DNA of 64,000 nucleotides from Oerskovia enterophila (GTDB lineage Bacteria; Actinomycetota; Actinomycetes; Actinomycetales; Cellulomonadaceae). The notes beneath the pieces were generated by a model that was not told the DNA's origin, searched no databases, and worked only from the letters and a program-made list of their open reading frames with translations. Below are positions 1 to 8,127 of this stretch, one piece after another (within the stretch, counting starts at the first letter, position 1; every line of letters starts with the position of its first letter). The stretch covers positions 1-64,000 of the forward strand of contig NZ_MAQA01000020.1 of assembly GCF_001692445.1 (NCBI RefSeq). The letters run 5' to 3'. Both the position numbers and the translations under genes were made by a program.

Positions 1-475
1 CCCGCGCCTGGTCGAGCGTGCCTCCCGTGCGGTCGACGTAGACCTCGAAGACCTCGACGAAGAACTCGCGCGACCTGGCCCCGAAGTCTGGGTCTGCCCC
101 CGCGAGAAAGCCGTGCATCATGACGAGCAGGAGGTTGCGGTCCGCGAGCAGCCGGACGTAGGTCGCGGCGAGCTCGTCGCCTGCTGCGGGCCCGGCGGGC
201 ACCGCGGAGAACGCAGCCACGATGCGGCGGCCGATCCGGTCGAAGACCTCGGCGAACAGCTCGTGCTTGGTGCCGAACATCCGCACGACGTAGGGCTGGG
301 ACACGCCCGCGGCCCGGGCGACCTGGTCCACGCTGGTCCCGGCGTAGCCCCCGGCGGCGAAGACCGCGGTCGCGGCGTCGATCATCTGCTCGCGTCGCTC
401 GTCGCGCGACATGCGCCGCGCCGACGGCTCGGGCTCGGCGACCTGGGCCCGTGCAGAACTCGGTGCGCTCTCCAT
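1..475 (-). CDS. TetR-family transcriptional regulator (partial, C-terminus cut by window edge)
   Basis: The minus-strand frame opens with ATG at 475 and is still open at base 1, giving 158 codons. Residues 20-70 form a TetR DNA-binding domain: a basic stretch (RRMSRDERREQMIDAA), then TSVDQVARAAGVSQPYVVRMFG as the helix-turn-helix, then TKHELFAEVF. The rest is a helical ligand-binding domain of unknown ligand. It is transcribed divergently from the MFS exporter at 553, so it is probably that gene's local repressor. A TAACCT box lies exactly 7 nt before the ATG and there is no Shine-Dalgarno, so the message is probably leaderless. TetR identity is firm; the target is inferred from position. 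Confidence 0.85.
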   Translation of the reverse strand, partial: MESAPSSARAQVAEPEPSARRMSRDERREQMIDAATAVFAAGGYAGTSVDQVARAAGVSQPYVVRMFGTKHELFAEVFDRIGRRIVAAFSAVPAGPAAGDELAATYVRLLADRNLLLVMMHGFLAGADPDFGARSREFFVEVFEVYVDRTGGTLDQAR

Positions 476-476
476 G

Positions 477-506
477 TTGACAAGGTTATCAGTTGATTAC
501 TAGCGT
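477..506 (+). promoter_or_regulatory. Candidate promoter of the DHA2 MFS exporter gene
   Basis: A perfect TTGACA (477-482) is followed after 18 bp by TAGCGT (501-506), close to the actinobacterial -10 consensus. The -10 overlaps the left arm of the inverted repeat. Transcription would start near 513, leaving a leader with a clear GAGGAG ribosome-binding site at 542-547 before the ATG at 553. Confidence 0.5.
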
Positions 507-510
507 CAGA
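483..510 (-). promoter_or_regulatory. Probable leaderless promoter of the TetR gene at 475
   Basis: On the minus strand TAACCT (488-483) sits 7 nt before the ATG and 16 nt after TCTGAC (510-505), which resembles the actinobacterial TTGAC -35 box. The -35 lies inside the inverted repeat 494-523, consistent with autorepression. Confidence 0.45.
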
Positions 511-523
511 ATCCTAGTAATCA
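494..523. promoter_or_regulatory. TetR-type operator: perfect 10-bp inverted repeat
   Basis: TGATTACTAG (494-503) and CTAGTAATCA (514-523) are perfect inverted repeats with a 10-bp spacer. The 30-bp site covers the -10 of the plus-strand MFS promoter and the -35 of the minus-strand TetR promoter, the standard layout for a TetR protein that represses itself and a divergent transporter. Its AT-rich sequence stands out from the surrounding GC-rich DNA. Confidence 0.7.
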
Positions 524-552
524 TTCGATGCTTACCTCTTTGAGGAGTCCTC

Positions 553-2043
553 ATGTCCACGACCGCCGTCCCCGACCGCCCGCCCACCCTCGTCAGCGAC
601 GCGCCCCTCCCCGCGGGCCTCACCACCGCGATCGACGACGCACGCTCCCCGGGCGCGCGCCGCCGTCGGCCTCTCGCGCTGGTCCTGGTCGCAGCCTCGC
701 TGCCCATGTTCATGGCCACGCTCGACAACCTCGTGGTCACCGGCGCCCTGCCCGTGATCTCCCAGGCGCTGCGGCCGAGCGTCGAGCAGCTCCAGTGGTT
801 CGTCAACGCCTACACGCTCGCGTTCGCGACCCTCATGCTCGTGGCGGCCTCGCTCGGCGACCGGTTCGGACGCCGCCGGGTGTTCGTCGTCGGGATCGCC
901 GTCTTCACGCTCGCGTCGGTCGCGTGCGCGCTCGCCGACACCCCGTCCGCGCTCATCGCGGCCCGCGCCGTGCAGGGTGCGGGCGCTGCCGCGATCATGC
1001 CGCTGTCCCTCGCGCTCATCGCCGACGCCGTCCCCCGTGCCCGCCGCGCGCTCGCGATCGGGATCTGGGGCGGCGTCTCGGGTCTCGGCGTCGCGCTCGG
1101 GCCGCTCGTCGGCGGCGCGGTCGTCGAGGGCATGAGCTGGGAGGCGATCTTCTGGATCAACGTGCCCGTCGCGCTCGTCGCCGTCCCGCTCGTGCTCGTC
1201 GTGCTGCGCGAGTCGTTCGGCCGTCGCGGGCCGATCGACCTCGTGGGCCTCGCGCTCGCCGGGACCGGGGTCTTCGCGGGCGTCTGGGGCATCGTCCGCG
1301 GCAACGAGGACGGGTGGACGTCCGCGGTCGTCCTCTCGCTGCTCGCCGGGTCGGTCCTGCTGCTCGTGGCGTTCGTCGCGTGGGAGCAGCACCTCGCCCG
1401 CCGGGGCGGCTCGCCCCTCGTCCCGATGCGCCTGTTCCGCTCGCGCAGCTTCGCCATCGCGAACGTGTCCGGCTTCGCGTTCTCGCTCGGCATGTTCGGC
1501 GCCGTGTTCCTGCTGATCCAGTACTTCCAGATCGCCGAGGGCCTCTCACCGCTCGAGGCAGGGGTCCGCACGCTCCCGTGGACCGCGGCCCCCATGCTCG
1601 TCGCACCCGTCGCCGGCATGCTCGCGCCGCGCCTCGGCATCCGGACGCTCCTCGTGACCGGGTTGACCCTCCAGACGCTCGCGCTCGCCTGGCTCGCGGT
1701 CGTCTCGTCCGGCGCGACGTACGCGCAGCTCGTCCCGGCCTTCGTGCTCGCGGGGATCGGCATGGGTCTGACGTTCGCGCCGAGCGCGACGGCCGTCCTG
1801 GTCGACATGGACGAGTCCGACAACGCGACCGCGAGCTCGACCAACTCCACGCTCCGGGAGGTCGGGGTCGCGCTGGGGGTCGCGGTCCTCGTCGCGGTCT
1901 TCCAGGCCGCGGGCGGAGCGCTGACACCGGAGCTCTTCACGGAAGGCCTGCCGGCCGCGCTGTGGGTCGGCGCCGCGAGCGTGGGGGTGGGGGCGGTCGC
2001 CGCGACGTTCCTGCCGCGCCGCTCCGCCCGCCCGACGGCGTAG
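553..2043 (+). CDS. DHA2-type MFS drug/solute exporter (14 TM)
   Basis: This 496-residue protein is a major facilitator of the EmrB/QacA (DHA2) type, expected to expel small hydrophobic compounds by proton antiport. Visible family signatures are LDNLVVTGALPVI in TM1, the motif-A loop GDRFGRRRVF, motif C (GVALGPLVGG) and the WEAIFWINVPVAL segment that follows it. The length and hydrophobic segments fit 14 membrane helices. The start is ATG at 553, five bases after GAGGAG. The divergent TetR gene and shared operator suggest substrate-induced expression. The substrate cannot be read from the sequence. Confidence 0.9.
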   Translation: MSTTAVPDRPPTLVSDAPLPAGLTTAIDDARSPGARRRRPLALVLVAASLPMFMATLDNLVVTGALPVISQALRPSVEQLQWFVNAYTLAFATLMLVAASLGDRFGRRRVFVVGIAVFTLASVACALADTPSALIAARAVQGAGAAAIMPLSLALIADAVPRARRALAIGIWGGVSGLGVALGPLVGGAVVEGMSWEAIFWINVPVALVAVPLVLVVLRESFGRRGPIDLVGLALAGTGVFAGVWGIVRGNEDGWTSAVVLSLLAGSVLLLVAFVAWEQHLARRGGSPLVPMRLFRSRSFAIANVSGFAFSLGMFGAVFLLIQYFQIAEGLSPLEAGVRTLPWTAAPMLVAPVAGMLAPRLGIRTLLVTGLTLQTLALAWLAVVSSGATYAQLVPAFVLAGIGMGLTFAPSATAVLVDMDESDNATASSTNSTLREVGVALGVAVLVAVFQAAGGALTPELFTEGLPAALWVGAASVGVGAVAATFLPRRSARPTA

Positions 2044-2132
2044 CGCACCCCGCCGGGACGGGTCCGGTGGGGTGCGGGGCAGGTGGCCCAGGACAGCGGA
2101 ACGGCCGGCCCCAGCAGGGACCGGCCGTTCCG
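2044..2132. terminator. Two hairpins between convergent MFS and rbfA genes
   Basis: Hairpin 1 pairs CGCACCCC (2044-2051) with GGGGTGCG (2069-2076), with an inner CCGG/CCGG. Hairpin 2 is a perfect 12-bp stem: CGGAACGGCCGG (2097-2108) with CCGGCCGTTCCG (2121-2132), loop 12 nt. Neither has a T-tract, as is usual in high-GC actinobacteria. They lie between the stop codons of two convergent genes, so they probably act as a two-way terminator. Confidence 0.7.
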
Positions 2133-2187
2133 TGTGCTCGTGCTGCCGCACCCGCCCGATGGCTCGGTGGGGTGCGCGGGCGCGCCG

Positions 2188-2664
2188 TCAGGCGGGCGCG
2201 ACCTCGTCGGAGTCCGCAGACCCGCCGGCCTCGACCTCGTCGTCAGCGGCAGGCTTCTTGTACGGGTCGGCGTCGCCGGCGTACGTGGCCTTCTCGCGCA
2301 GCGCGGCCAGCTCGGCATCGCGACGTGCAGCCTCGTGGAGGGCGACGTCGAGGTGCGCGGCGGTGTCCGGCACGGAGTCGAGGTGGAACTCCAGGGACGG
2401 CGTGAGCCGGATCCCCGTCTGCTTGCCGACCTCGGAGCGGATGATCCCCTTGGCGCTCTCGAGCGCCGCGGCGGTCCCTGCCCGCTCCTCGTCGTTGCCG
2501 TAGACCGTGTAGAACACCGAGGCGTTCTGCAGGTCACCGGTCACACGCACGTCGGTGATGGTCACGAACCCGAGACGCGGGTCCTTGATCCGGGTGTCGA
2601 GCATCTGCGCCACGATGACCTTGATCCGGTCAGCGAGCTTGCGAGCCCTGGGCTTGTCGACCAT
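2188..2664 (-). CDS. rbfA: 30S ribosome-binding factor A
   Basis: RbfA (158 aa) binds the 5' helix region of 16S rRNA and helps late 30S maturation and cold adaptation. The N-terminus [20 protein letters not shown], the block [21 protein letters not shown] and TPSLEFHLD match the KH-like RbfA fold. An acidic tail of about 30 residues follows the core domain. The ATG at 2664 has an AAAGGA site upstream. It follows infB, the usual actinobacterial order, but a 19-bp hairpin separates the two genes. The core cluster ends here: no truB gene follows and the accessory MFS gene converges on it. Confidence 0.95.
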   Translation of the reverse strand: MVDKPRARKLADRIKVIVAQMLDTRIKDPRLGFVTITDVRVTGDLQNASVFYTVYGNDEERAGTAAALESAKGIIRSEVGKQTGIRLTPSLEFHLDSVPDTAAHLDVALHEAARRDAELAALREKATYAGDADPYKKPAADDEVEAGGSADSDEVAPA

Positions 2665-2758
2665 GGTTCAGTCCTTTCATCAGAGGGCCCCGCAGGAAGT
2701 CAGCTCCTGGTGGGCCCTTCGGGCCACGTCCTGAACGAACAGCTCCGCCGACGCCGGA

Positions 2759-2832
2759 CCGTGAGGTGTGGCGGGTCGTGGTGGGTCTGGCACGGGCCGC
2801 CAGGCCCGCGGTAGACCCGCCACACCTCACGG
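2759..2832 (-). terminator. Long hairpin between infB and rbfA (attenuator or terminator)
   Basis: CCGTGAGGTGTGGCGGGTC (2759-2777) pairs perfectly over 19 bp with its complement at 2814-2832. The 36-nt loop contains a smaller GGGCC/GGCCC hairpin. It begins about 24 nt after the infB stop. There is no T-run, and the same element could lower rather than end transcription into rbfA. Confidence 0.6.
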
Positions 2833-2855
2833 GTAGGCGTCAGCGGAGAGGTACG

Positions 2856-5795
2856 TCAGCTACGCGGCTTCTCCCGCATCTCGAACGTCGCGATCGTGTC
2901 GCCGACCTGCAGGTCGTTGAACGAACCGAGACCGATACCACACTCGAAGCCCTCGCGGACCTCGGTGGCGTCGTCCTTGAACCGCTTGAGCGACTCGACC
3001 GTGAGGTTGTCGCCGATGACGGCTCCCCCACGCAGGACGCGTGCCTTGGTGTTGCGTCGGATCTCGCCCGAGCGGACGATCGAACCGGCGATGTTCCCGA
3101 ACTTGGAGGAACGGAAGACCTCGCGGATCTCGGCGGTGCCGAGCTGCACCTCTTCGTACTCGGGCTTGAGCATGCCCTTGAGTGCAGCCTCGACGTCGTC
3201 GATCGCCTGGTAGATGATCGAGTAGAAGCGGACGTCGACGCCCTCGCGCTCGGCCAGTGCCTCGACACGCTCGCCGTACTTGACGTTGAACCCGATGATG
3301 ATCGCGTTGTCCACGGTCGCCAGGTTGACGTCGTTCTGGGTGATCGCACCGACGCCGCGGTGGATGATCCGCAGCTGGACCTCGTCGCCGACGTTGATCT
3401 GCAGCAGCGCGTCCTCGAGTGCCTCGACGGCACCGGAGACGTCGCCCTTGAGGACCAGGTTGAGGGTCTCGACCTTGCCCTGCTCGAGCGCCTGGGCGAA
3501 GTCCTCGAGGCTGACGCGCTTGCGACGCTTGGCCAGGAGGGCTGCGCGCTCGGCTGCCTCGCGCTTCTCGGCGATCTGACGGGCCGTGCGCTCGTCCGGA
3601 GCCACGAGGAACGTGTCACCGGCGCTGGGCACGGACGCGAGCCCGAGCACCATCACGGGGCGGGCGGGGCCCGCCTCGGTGACGTTGTTGCCGTGCTCGT
3701 CGAACATCGCACGGACGCGTCCGTGAGCGGTGCCCGCGACGATCGCGTCCCCGACGTGGAGCGTGCCGGACTGGACCAGGACGGTCGCGACGGCGCCGCG
3801 GCCCTTGTCGAGGTTCGCCTCGATGGCGACGCCTCGTGCGTCCTTGTCCGGGTTGGCGCGCAGGTCCAGCGAGGCGTCCGCCGTGAGGAGGACGGCCTCG
3901 AGGAGCGCGTCGATGCCCTGGTTCTGCTTGGCGGACACGTCGACGAACATGGTGTCGCCGCCGTACTCCTCGGCCACCAGGTTGTACTCGGTGAGCTGCT
4001 GGCGGATCTTGGCGGGGTTGGCCCCCTCCTTGTCCACCTTGTTGACCGCGACGACGATCGGCACGCCGGCCGACTGCGCGTGGTTGAGCGCCTCGACCGT
4101 CTGCGGCATGACGCCGTCGTCGGCTGCGACCACGAGGATCGCGATGTCGGTCACCTGGGCACCACGAGCACGCATGGCGGTGAACGCCTCGTGACCCGGG
4201 GTGTCGATGAACGTGATGGGACGGTCGACGCCCTCGTGCTCGTGACGGACCTGGTAGGCACCGATGTGCTGCGTGATGCCGCCGGCCTCGCCGGAGATGA
4301 CGTCGGTCTGGCGGATCGCGTCGAGCAGTCGGGTCTTACCGTGGTCGACGTGACCCATGACCGTGACGACGGGCGGACGGGCCTGGAGCTCGTCGTCGCC
4401 CTCGCCCTCGAGCTCGGCGTCCAGGTCGATGTCGAAGGCACCGAGGAGCTCGCGGTCCTCCTCCTCTGCGGAGACCATCTCGATGACGTACCCGAGCTCC
4501 GCGGCGAGCGAGCCGAACGTGTCCTCGTCGAGGGACTGCGTGGCGGTCGCCATCTCACCGAGGTGGAAGAGCACCGTCACGAGGCTCGCGGGGTTCGCGT
4601 CGATCTTGTCCGCGAAGTCGTTGAGCGAGGAACCGTGACGCAGGCGCACGACGGTCGAGCCGTTCCCACGGGGAACCTGCACGCCACCCAGCGAGGGGGC
4701 CTGCATCTGCTCGAACTCCTGGCGCTTCGCCCGCTTCGACTTGCGCCCACGGACGGGGCGCCCTCCTGCACGACCGAAAGCACCCTGGGTGCTGCCACGA
4801 CCTGCGCCACCGCGGCCACCGCCACCGGGGCGACCGGCGAAACCGCCGCCACCACCAGGAGCGCCGCCGGGGCCTCCGCCTGCGCCACCGGGACGACCGG
4901 CGAAGCCGCCACGACCGCCACCGGCACCGCCGGCGCCGCCACCCGGACGACCGCCGGGAGCGGGACGGTCACCGGGGCGACCGATCGAGGTACGACCGGG
5001 CATCATGCCCGGGTTGGGACGGGGACCACCCGGACGCGGTGCAGGACGGGGACCACCGGGACGGGGTCCGCCGGTGCGCTCGGCGCTGCCTGCTGCTGCT
5101 GCGGGGTTGGCGTTCGCTGCCGGGTCGGCTGCGCGCTCGGGCCGTGCACCCGGACGAGGCATGCCCTGGCTCGAGGCGAACGGGTTGTTGCCCGGGCGCG
5201 GGGAGCCGGCGCGCGGCATGCCCTGGCTCGAGGCGAACGGGTTGTTGCCAGGACGCGGGGAGCCGGGACGGCCGCCCCCACCGGTTCCGCCGGAGCCGCC
5301 GGGGCGGGCTGCTGCGGGACGCGGGCCGGGCGCGGGGGCGTTGCCGCCACCTGCCGGCTTGGGCGATGCCGACGGCTTGCGCTCGGCAGCGGGAGCCGGC
5401 GTGGCGGCGGGCTTGGCCGCAGCAGGGGCTGCGGGCGTGGGCTCGACGAACGCGGGGCTCGCTGCTTCCTTCTGGGGTGCCGGCGCCTTGGGCGCGGCGG
5501 GTGCCGGCGCGGGGGCAGCGGGCGCCGGTGCTGCAGGCGCAGCCTCGGCGGCCGGCACGGGCTTGGGCGCGGCCGGACGTGCCGGCGCGGGCTTCGCGGC
5601 GGCGGGCTTGGCGGGAGCGCTTGCGCTCTCCGTGCCACCGGCCGGGAAGGTGTCGCGCAGCTTGCGGACGACCGGCGGTTCGATGGTCGAGGATGCCGAG
5701 CGGACGAACTCACCGAGTTCCGTCAGCTTGGTCATGATGGTCTTGCTCTCCACCCCGAGCTCCTTTGCGAGCTCGTAGACGCGGACCTTTGCCAC
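2856..5795 (-). CDS. infB: Translation initiation factor IF-2
   Basis: IF-2 is the GTPase that places fMet-tRNA on the 30S subunit and promotes subunit joining. The product is 979 aa with GTG at 5795, chosen because AGGAGA precedes it and the family N-terminus is [13 protein letters not shown]; an upstream in-frame ATG at 5816 is less likely. Order: IF2_N motif (residues 1-50), a long Pro/Ala/Gly-rich linker (about 60-350), a second IF2_N, then the G domain with GHVDHGKT (about 480), DTPGHEAF (about 531) and NKVDK (about 583), followed by domains II-IV. The linker carries a 19-residue tandem duplication. The gene lies downstream of nusA-ylxR and may also have its own promoter in the 221-bp gap. 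Confidence 0.97.
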   Translation of the reverse strand: MAKVRVYELAKELGVESKTIMTKLTELGEFVRSASSTIEPPVVRKLRDTFPAGGTESASAPAKPAAAKPAPARPAAPKPVPAAEAAPAAPAPAAPAPAPAAPKAPAPQKEAASPAFVEPTPAAPAAAKPAATPAPAAERKPSASPKPAGGGNAPAPGPRPAAARPGGSGGTGGGGRPGSPRPGNNPFASSQGMPRAGSPRPGNNPFASSQGMPRPGARPERAADPAANANPAAAAGSAERTGGPRPGGPRPAPRPGGPRPNPGMMPGRTSIGRPGDRPAPGGRPGGGAGGAGGGRGGFAGRPGGAGGGPGGAPGGGGGFAGRPGGGGRGGAGRGSTQGAFGRAGGRPVRGRKSKRAKRQEFEQMQAPSLGGVQVPRGNGSTVVRLRHGSSLNDFADKIDANPASLVTVLFHLGEMATATQSLDEDTFGSLAAELGYVIEMVSAEEEDRELLGAFDIDLDAELEGEGDDELQARPPVVTVMGHVDHGKTRLLDAIRQTDVISGEAGGITQHIGAYQVRHEHEGVDRPITFIDTPGHEAFTAMRARGAQVTDIAILVVAADDGVMPQTVEALNHAQSAGVPIVVAVNKVDKEGANPAKIRQQLTEYNLVAEEYGGDTMFVDVSAKQNQGIDALLEAVLLTADASLDLRANPDKDARGVAIEANLDKGRGAVATVLVQSGTLHVGDAIVAGTAHGRVRAMFDEHGNNVTEAGPARPVMVLGLASVPSAGDTFLVAPDERTARQIAEKREAAERAALLAKRRKRVSLEDFAQALEQGKVETLNLVLKGDVSGAVEALEDALLQINVGDEVQLRIIHRGVGAITQNDVNLATVDNAIIIGFNVKYGERVEALAEREGVDVRFYSIIYQAIDDVEAALKGMLKPEYEEVQLGTAEIREVFRSSKFGNIAGSIVRSGEIRRNTKARVLRGGAVIGDNLTVESLKRFKDDATEVREGFECGIGLGSFNDLQVGDTIATFEMREKPRS
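5161..5274 (-). repeat. 57-bp tandem duplication inside infB
   Basis: Two adjacent 57-bp units (5161-5217 and 5218-5274) encode a 19-residue repeat containing [14 protein letters not shown]. The first 32 bases of the two units are identical; the remainder differs at several positions. It lies in the disordered linker of IF-2, where length changes should be tolerated. Confidence 0.85.
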
Positions 5796-5842
5796 AACTC
5801 TCCTGTCTCGGCCCACCCGAAACAGGGAGGACCGTCTTTAGT

Positions 5843-5881
5843 GCTGGGTGCTCATCGCTGGGTACTCATCGGGTGCCCATC
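5843..5881. repeat. Short tandem repeat upstream of infB
   Basis: GCTGGGTGCTCATC (5843-5856), GCTGGGTACTCATC (5857-5870) and the partial copy GGGTGCCCATC (5871-5881) are consecutive. They lie 48-86 nt upstream of the infB start, in what would be the mRNA leader or promoter region. The function is unknown. Confidence 0.6.
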
Positions 5882-5949
5882 GGCTTCTAACCCGCTTCCT
5901 TGTCGACGATTCGTGCGGTGTTCGTGCGGTACTGGCGCGGCTCGGCTCG

Positions 5950-5969
5950 GGCGGCGCTGGTGCGCCGCC
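5950..5969 (-). terminator. Hairpin between ylxR and infB
   Basis: GGCGGCGC (5950-5957) and GCGCCGCC (5962-5969) form an 8-bp stem with a TGGT loop, about 50 nt after the ylxR stop. It could end part of the nusA-ylxR transcripts. The rest of this 221-bp gap holds the tandem repeat at 5843 and no gene I can support. Confidence 0.4.
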
Positions 5970-6016
5970 GACCGGGACCGCCGACTTGACGATGACTGGC
6001 GATGACTGACGACGGG

Positions 6017-6355
6017 TCAGTCTTCCCTGTCGAGATGGGCGTGAGCTCCGGCGAGGTCCACGGGTCCTGCGAGACGCAGCGCCCGGGGAAAGGCTCGTCG
6101 ACGCTCGGCCAGCTCGAGGCAACGCCGAGCATCGTGGAGCCAGGCGCCGCGCCCCGGGAGCGACCTGCCGACATCGACGACGAGCCGAGGCTCTGGAGTG
6201 TCAGGCTGGTCCACCACGAGGCGGAGAAGAACAGACCGTAGGTCACGCTCCCGGCAGCCGACGCACGTCCGAACGGGCGCGTGAGCGCCTGAAGGGTCGT
6301 GCGACGGATTCCGGACCCGTGGCCCAGTCAGGGACAGTCTAGCGCGCCCGCTCAC
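6017..6355 (-). CDS. ylxR: YlxR family RNA-binding protein (DUF448)
   Basis: This 112-residue protein has the two YlxR hallmarks, PVRTCVGCRERD and GRGAWLHDARRCLELA. YlxR is a small nucleic-acid-binding protein encoded between nusA and infB; in other bacteria it is linked to transcription regulation and RNase P, and its exact role here is unknown. The start is GTG at 6355, six bases after the nusA stop. It has no clear Shine-Dalgarno, and no other in-frame start precedes the conserved core, so coupling to nusA translation is likely. The 25-residue tail before PVRTC is unconserved in appearance. Confidence 0.88.
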   Translation of the reverse strand: MSGRARLSLTGPRVRNPSHDPSGAHAPVRTCVGCRERDLRSVLLRLVVDQPDTPEPRLVVDVGRSLPGRGAWLHDARRCLELAERRRAFPRALRLAGPVDLAGAHAHLDRED

Positions 6356-6361
6356 CGAGTG

Positions 6362-7477
6362 TTACCCGTTTCCGTCGCCGGAGCCCGGTCCGTCGACCTC
6401 GTCGAGGCCTCCACGGGCCCGGTCGTCGCCCGCACCGGGGTGCGCGCCCTCGTCCGAGCGGATGTCGATGCGCCACCCCGTGAGCTTCGCGGCAAGCCGG
6501 GCATTCTGCCCTTCCTTGCCGATCGCGAGGGACAGCTGGAAGTCGGGGACGACCACGCGTGCGGCGCGAGCCTCGGCGTCGACCACGGTGACAGACGTCA
6601 CACGGGCCGGCGACAGCGCGCTCGCCACGAACTCCGCCGGGTCGTCGCTGAAGTCGACGATGTCGATCTTCTCGCCGTGCAGCTCGGCCATGACCGCGCG
6701 CACGCGCCCACCCATGGGGCCGATGCAGGCGCCCTTGGCGTTGAGGCCCGCGACGCGCGAACGGACCGCGACCTTGGAGCGGTGACCGGCCTCGCGGGCG
6801 ATCGCCATGATCTCGACCGAGCCGTCGGCGACCTCGGGGACCTCGAGCTCGAAGAGCTTGCGGACGAGGTTCGGGTGCGTGCGGCTCAGCGTGATCTGCG
6901 GGCCCTTCATGCCGCGTGCGACGTCCAGGACGTACGCGCGCAGCCGCTCGCCGTGGACGTAGTCCTCGGTCGGGACCTGCTCGTGCGGCGGGAGGACCGC
7001 CTCGGTGCCGCCCACGTCCACGAGGACCATGCGCGGGTCGTTGGCCTGCTGGATGATGCCCGCGAGGACCTCACCCTCCTTGCCGCGGAAGTTGCCCAGG
7101 ATCTGGTCGTCCTCGGCGTCCCGCAGCCGCTGCACGATGACCTGGCGTGCCGTCGCGGTCGCGATGCGCCCGAAGTCCTTGGGCGTGTCGTCGAACTCGG
7201 GGCCCAGCACGGGCGCCCGGTAGCGCCGGACGGGCTCGCCGTCCTCGTCCACCTCGTCGGCGGCGTCGTCGGCGTCCTCCTCGGCCGGGATCTCCTCGCG
7301 CGCCCAGACCGTCACGTGGCCGGTACGGCGCTCGAGCTCGACCCGCGCGCGGGCGTGCGCGTCAGGGGTCCGGTGGTAGGCGGAGAGCAGCGCCTGCTCG
7401 ATCGCTGCCACCAGGATGTCGAGGCTGATGTCCTTCTCGCGCTCCAGCAGGCGCAGCGCGCTCATGTCGATGTCCAT
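6362..7477 (-). CDS. nusA: Transcription termination/antitermination factor NusA
   Basis: NusA (371 aa) binds RNA polymerase and nascent RNA to control pausing, termination and antitermination. The N-terminal polymerase-binding domain ([20 protein letters not shown]) is followed by an S1 domain with [16 protein letters not shown] and two KH domains with [32 protein letters not shown] and [19 protein letters not shown]. It ends soon after KH2 and lacks the acidic repeats of the E. coli protein, the usual actinobacterial form. ATG at 7477 lies 3 bp after the rimP stop, with GGAGG inside the rimP 3' end, so translation is coupled. Confidence 0.97.
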   Translation of the reverse strand: MDIDMSALRLLEREKDISLDILVAAIEQALLSAYHRTPDAHARARVELERRTGHVTVWAREEIPAEEDADDAADEVDEDGEPVRRYRAPVLGPEFDDTPKDFGRIATATARQVIVQRLRDAEDDQILGNFRGKEGEVLAGIIQQANDPRMVLVDVGGTEAVLPPHEQVPTEDYVHGERLRAYVLDVARGMKGPQITLSRTHPNLVRKLFELEVPEVADGSVEIMAIAREAGHRSKVAVRSRVAGLNAKGACIGPMGGRVRAVMAELHGEKIDIVDFSDDPAEFVASALSPARVTSVTVVDAEARAARVVVPDFQLSLAIGKEGQNARLAAKLTGWRIDIRSDEGAHPGAGDDRARGGLDEVDGPGSGDGNG

Positions 7478-7480
7478 CGA

Positions 7481-8029
7481 TCAGACCTCCTCGTCGTTCG
7501 GGGCGATCGCCCCGGGGTTCTCGTCAACAGCCATCTCCGGGCCGAGGTCTGCCTCGAGCGCACGCTTGAGCTCGACCTGGATGGCGCCGCGCGTCACGTC
7601 GTCGAGCGCCACCGAGTCCACGGGAGCCCCGGTGAGCAGCAGGCGGCCGTCCTCGACCTCGCGCAGGCGCCCTTCGACGCTTGCGCCGTCCGTGAGCGTG
7701 AGCCTGACGATGCGGCCGCGGGCGCGCTTGAAGTGGCGCAGCTCGGTCAGGGGGCGCGAGGTGCCGGGCGTCGAGATCTCGAGCGTGTACGCACCGGGGA
7801 ACGCGTCGGAGGCGTCGAGCGCGTTGTTGATCTCGCGCGAGACCTCTGCGACGGCGTCGAGGTCCAGGTTGCCCACCGCGTCCTCGGGCAGGTCCACCGT
7901 GATGCGGACGACCGAGCGGCTGCCTGCCAGGGAGACGGTCACGTCCTCCAGGTACAGGCCCGCTGCCTGCACCGCAGGTTCCACGACCTGACGGACCCTG
8001 TCCGCACCGGCCTGCTTCGCCTTGTTCAT
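7481..8029 (-). CDS. rimP: Ribosome maturation factor RimP
   Basis: RimP (182 aa) is needed for 30S assembly. The N-terminal domain includes VVEPAVQAAGLYLEDVTVS, the conserved turn EISTPGTSRPLTELRHFKRARG, and a C-terminal Sm-like domain (RLTLTDGASVEGRLREVEDGRLLL). A short acidic tail extends past the fold. ATG at 8029 has GGGAG about 9 nt upstream. It heads the rimP-nusA-ylxR operon and is divergent from the DUF4439 lipoprotein gene. Confidence 0.95.
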   Translation of the reverse strand: MNKAKQAGADRVRQVVEPAVQAAGLYLEDVTVSLAGSRSVVRITVDLPEDAVGNLDLDAVAEVSREINNALDASDAFPGAYTLEISTPGTSRPLTELRHFKRARGRIVRLTLTDGASVEGRLREVEDGRLLLTGAPVDSVALDDVTRGAIQVELKRALEADLGPEMAVDENPGAIAPNDEEV

Positions 8030-8101
8030 GTCTCGGTCTCCCGTCGGCTTCCAGAGCCCACCGGGCTGAAGGAATCGACCGGTGTGCTGTTGTACGGGAT
8101 C

Positions 8102-8107
8102 AGCCTA
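8102..8107 (-). promoter_or_regulatory. Candidate -10 box for rimP-nusA-ylxR
   Basis: TAGGCT on the minus strand (8107-8102) fits the actinobacterial TAnnnT -10 box and would give a leader of about 65 nt. No good -35 is visible, so this is a weak call based on position in the divergent gap. Confidence 0.28.
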
Positions 8108-8127
8108 ACGACTCACCCGCCAGGAAC

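Noticed and set aside
528-2405. 625-codon plus-strand frame overlapping the MFS gene in another frame
   Set aside because: Arg-rich translation without motifs; the MFS frame at 553 has a ribosome site and clear family signatures.
2766-6005. 1079-codon plus-strand frame opposite infB
   Set aside because: Low-complexity shadow of infB; contains runs of Thr/Gly/Cys with no recognisable domain.
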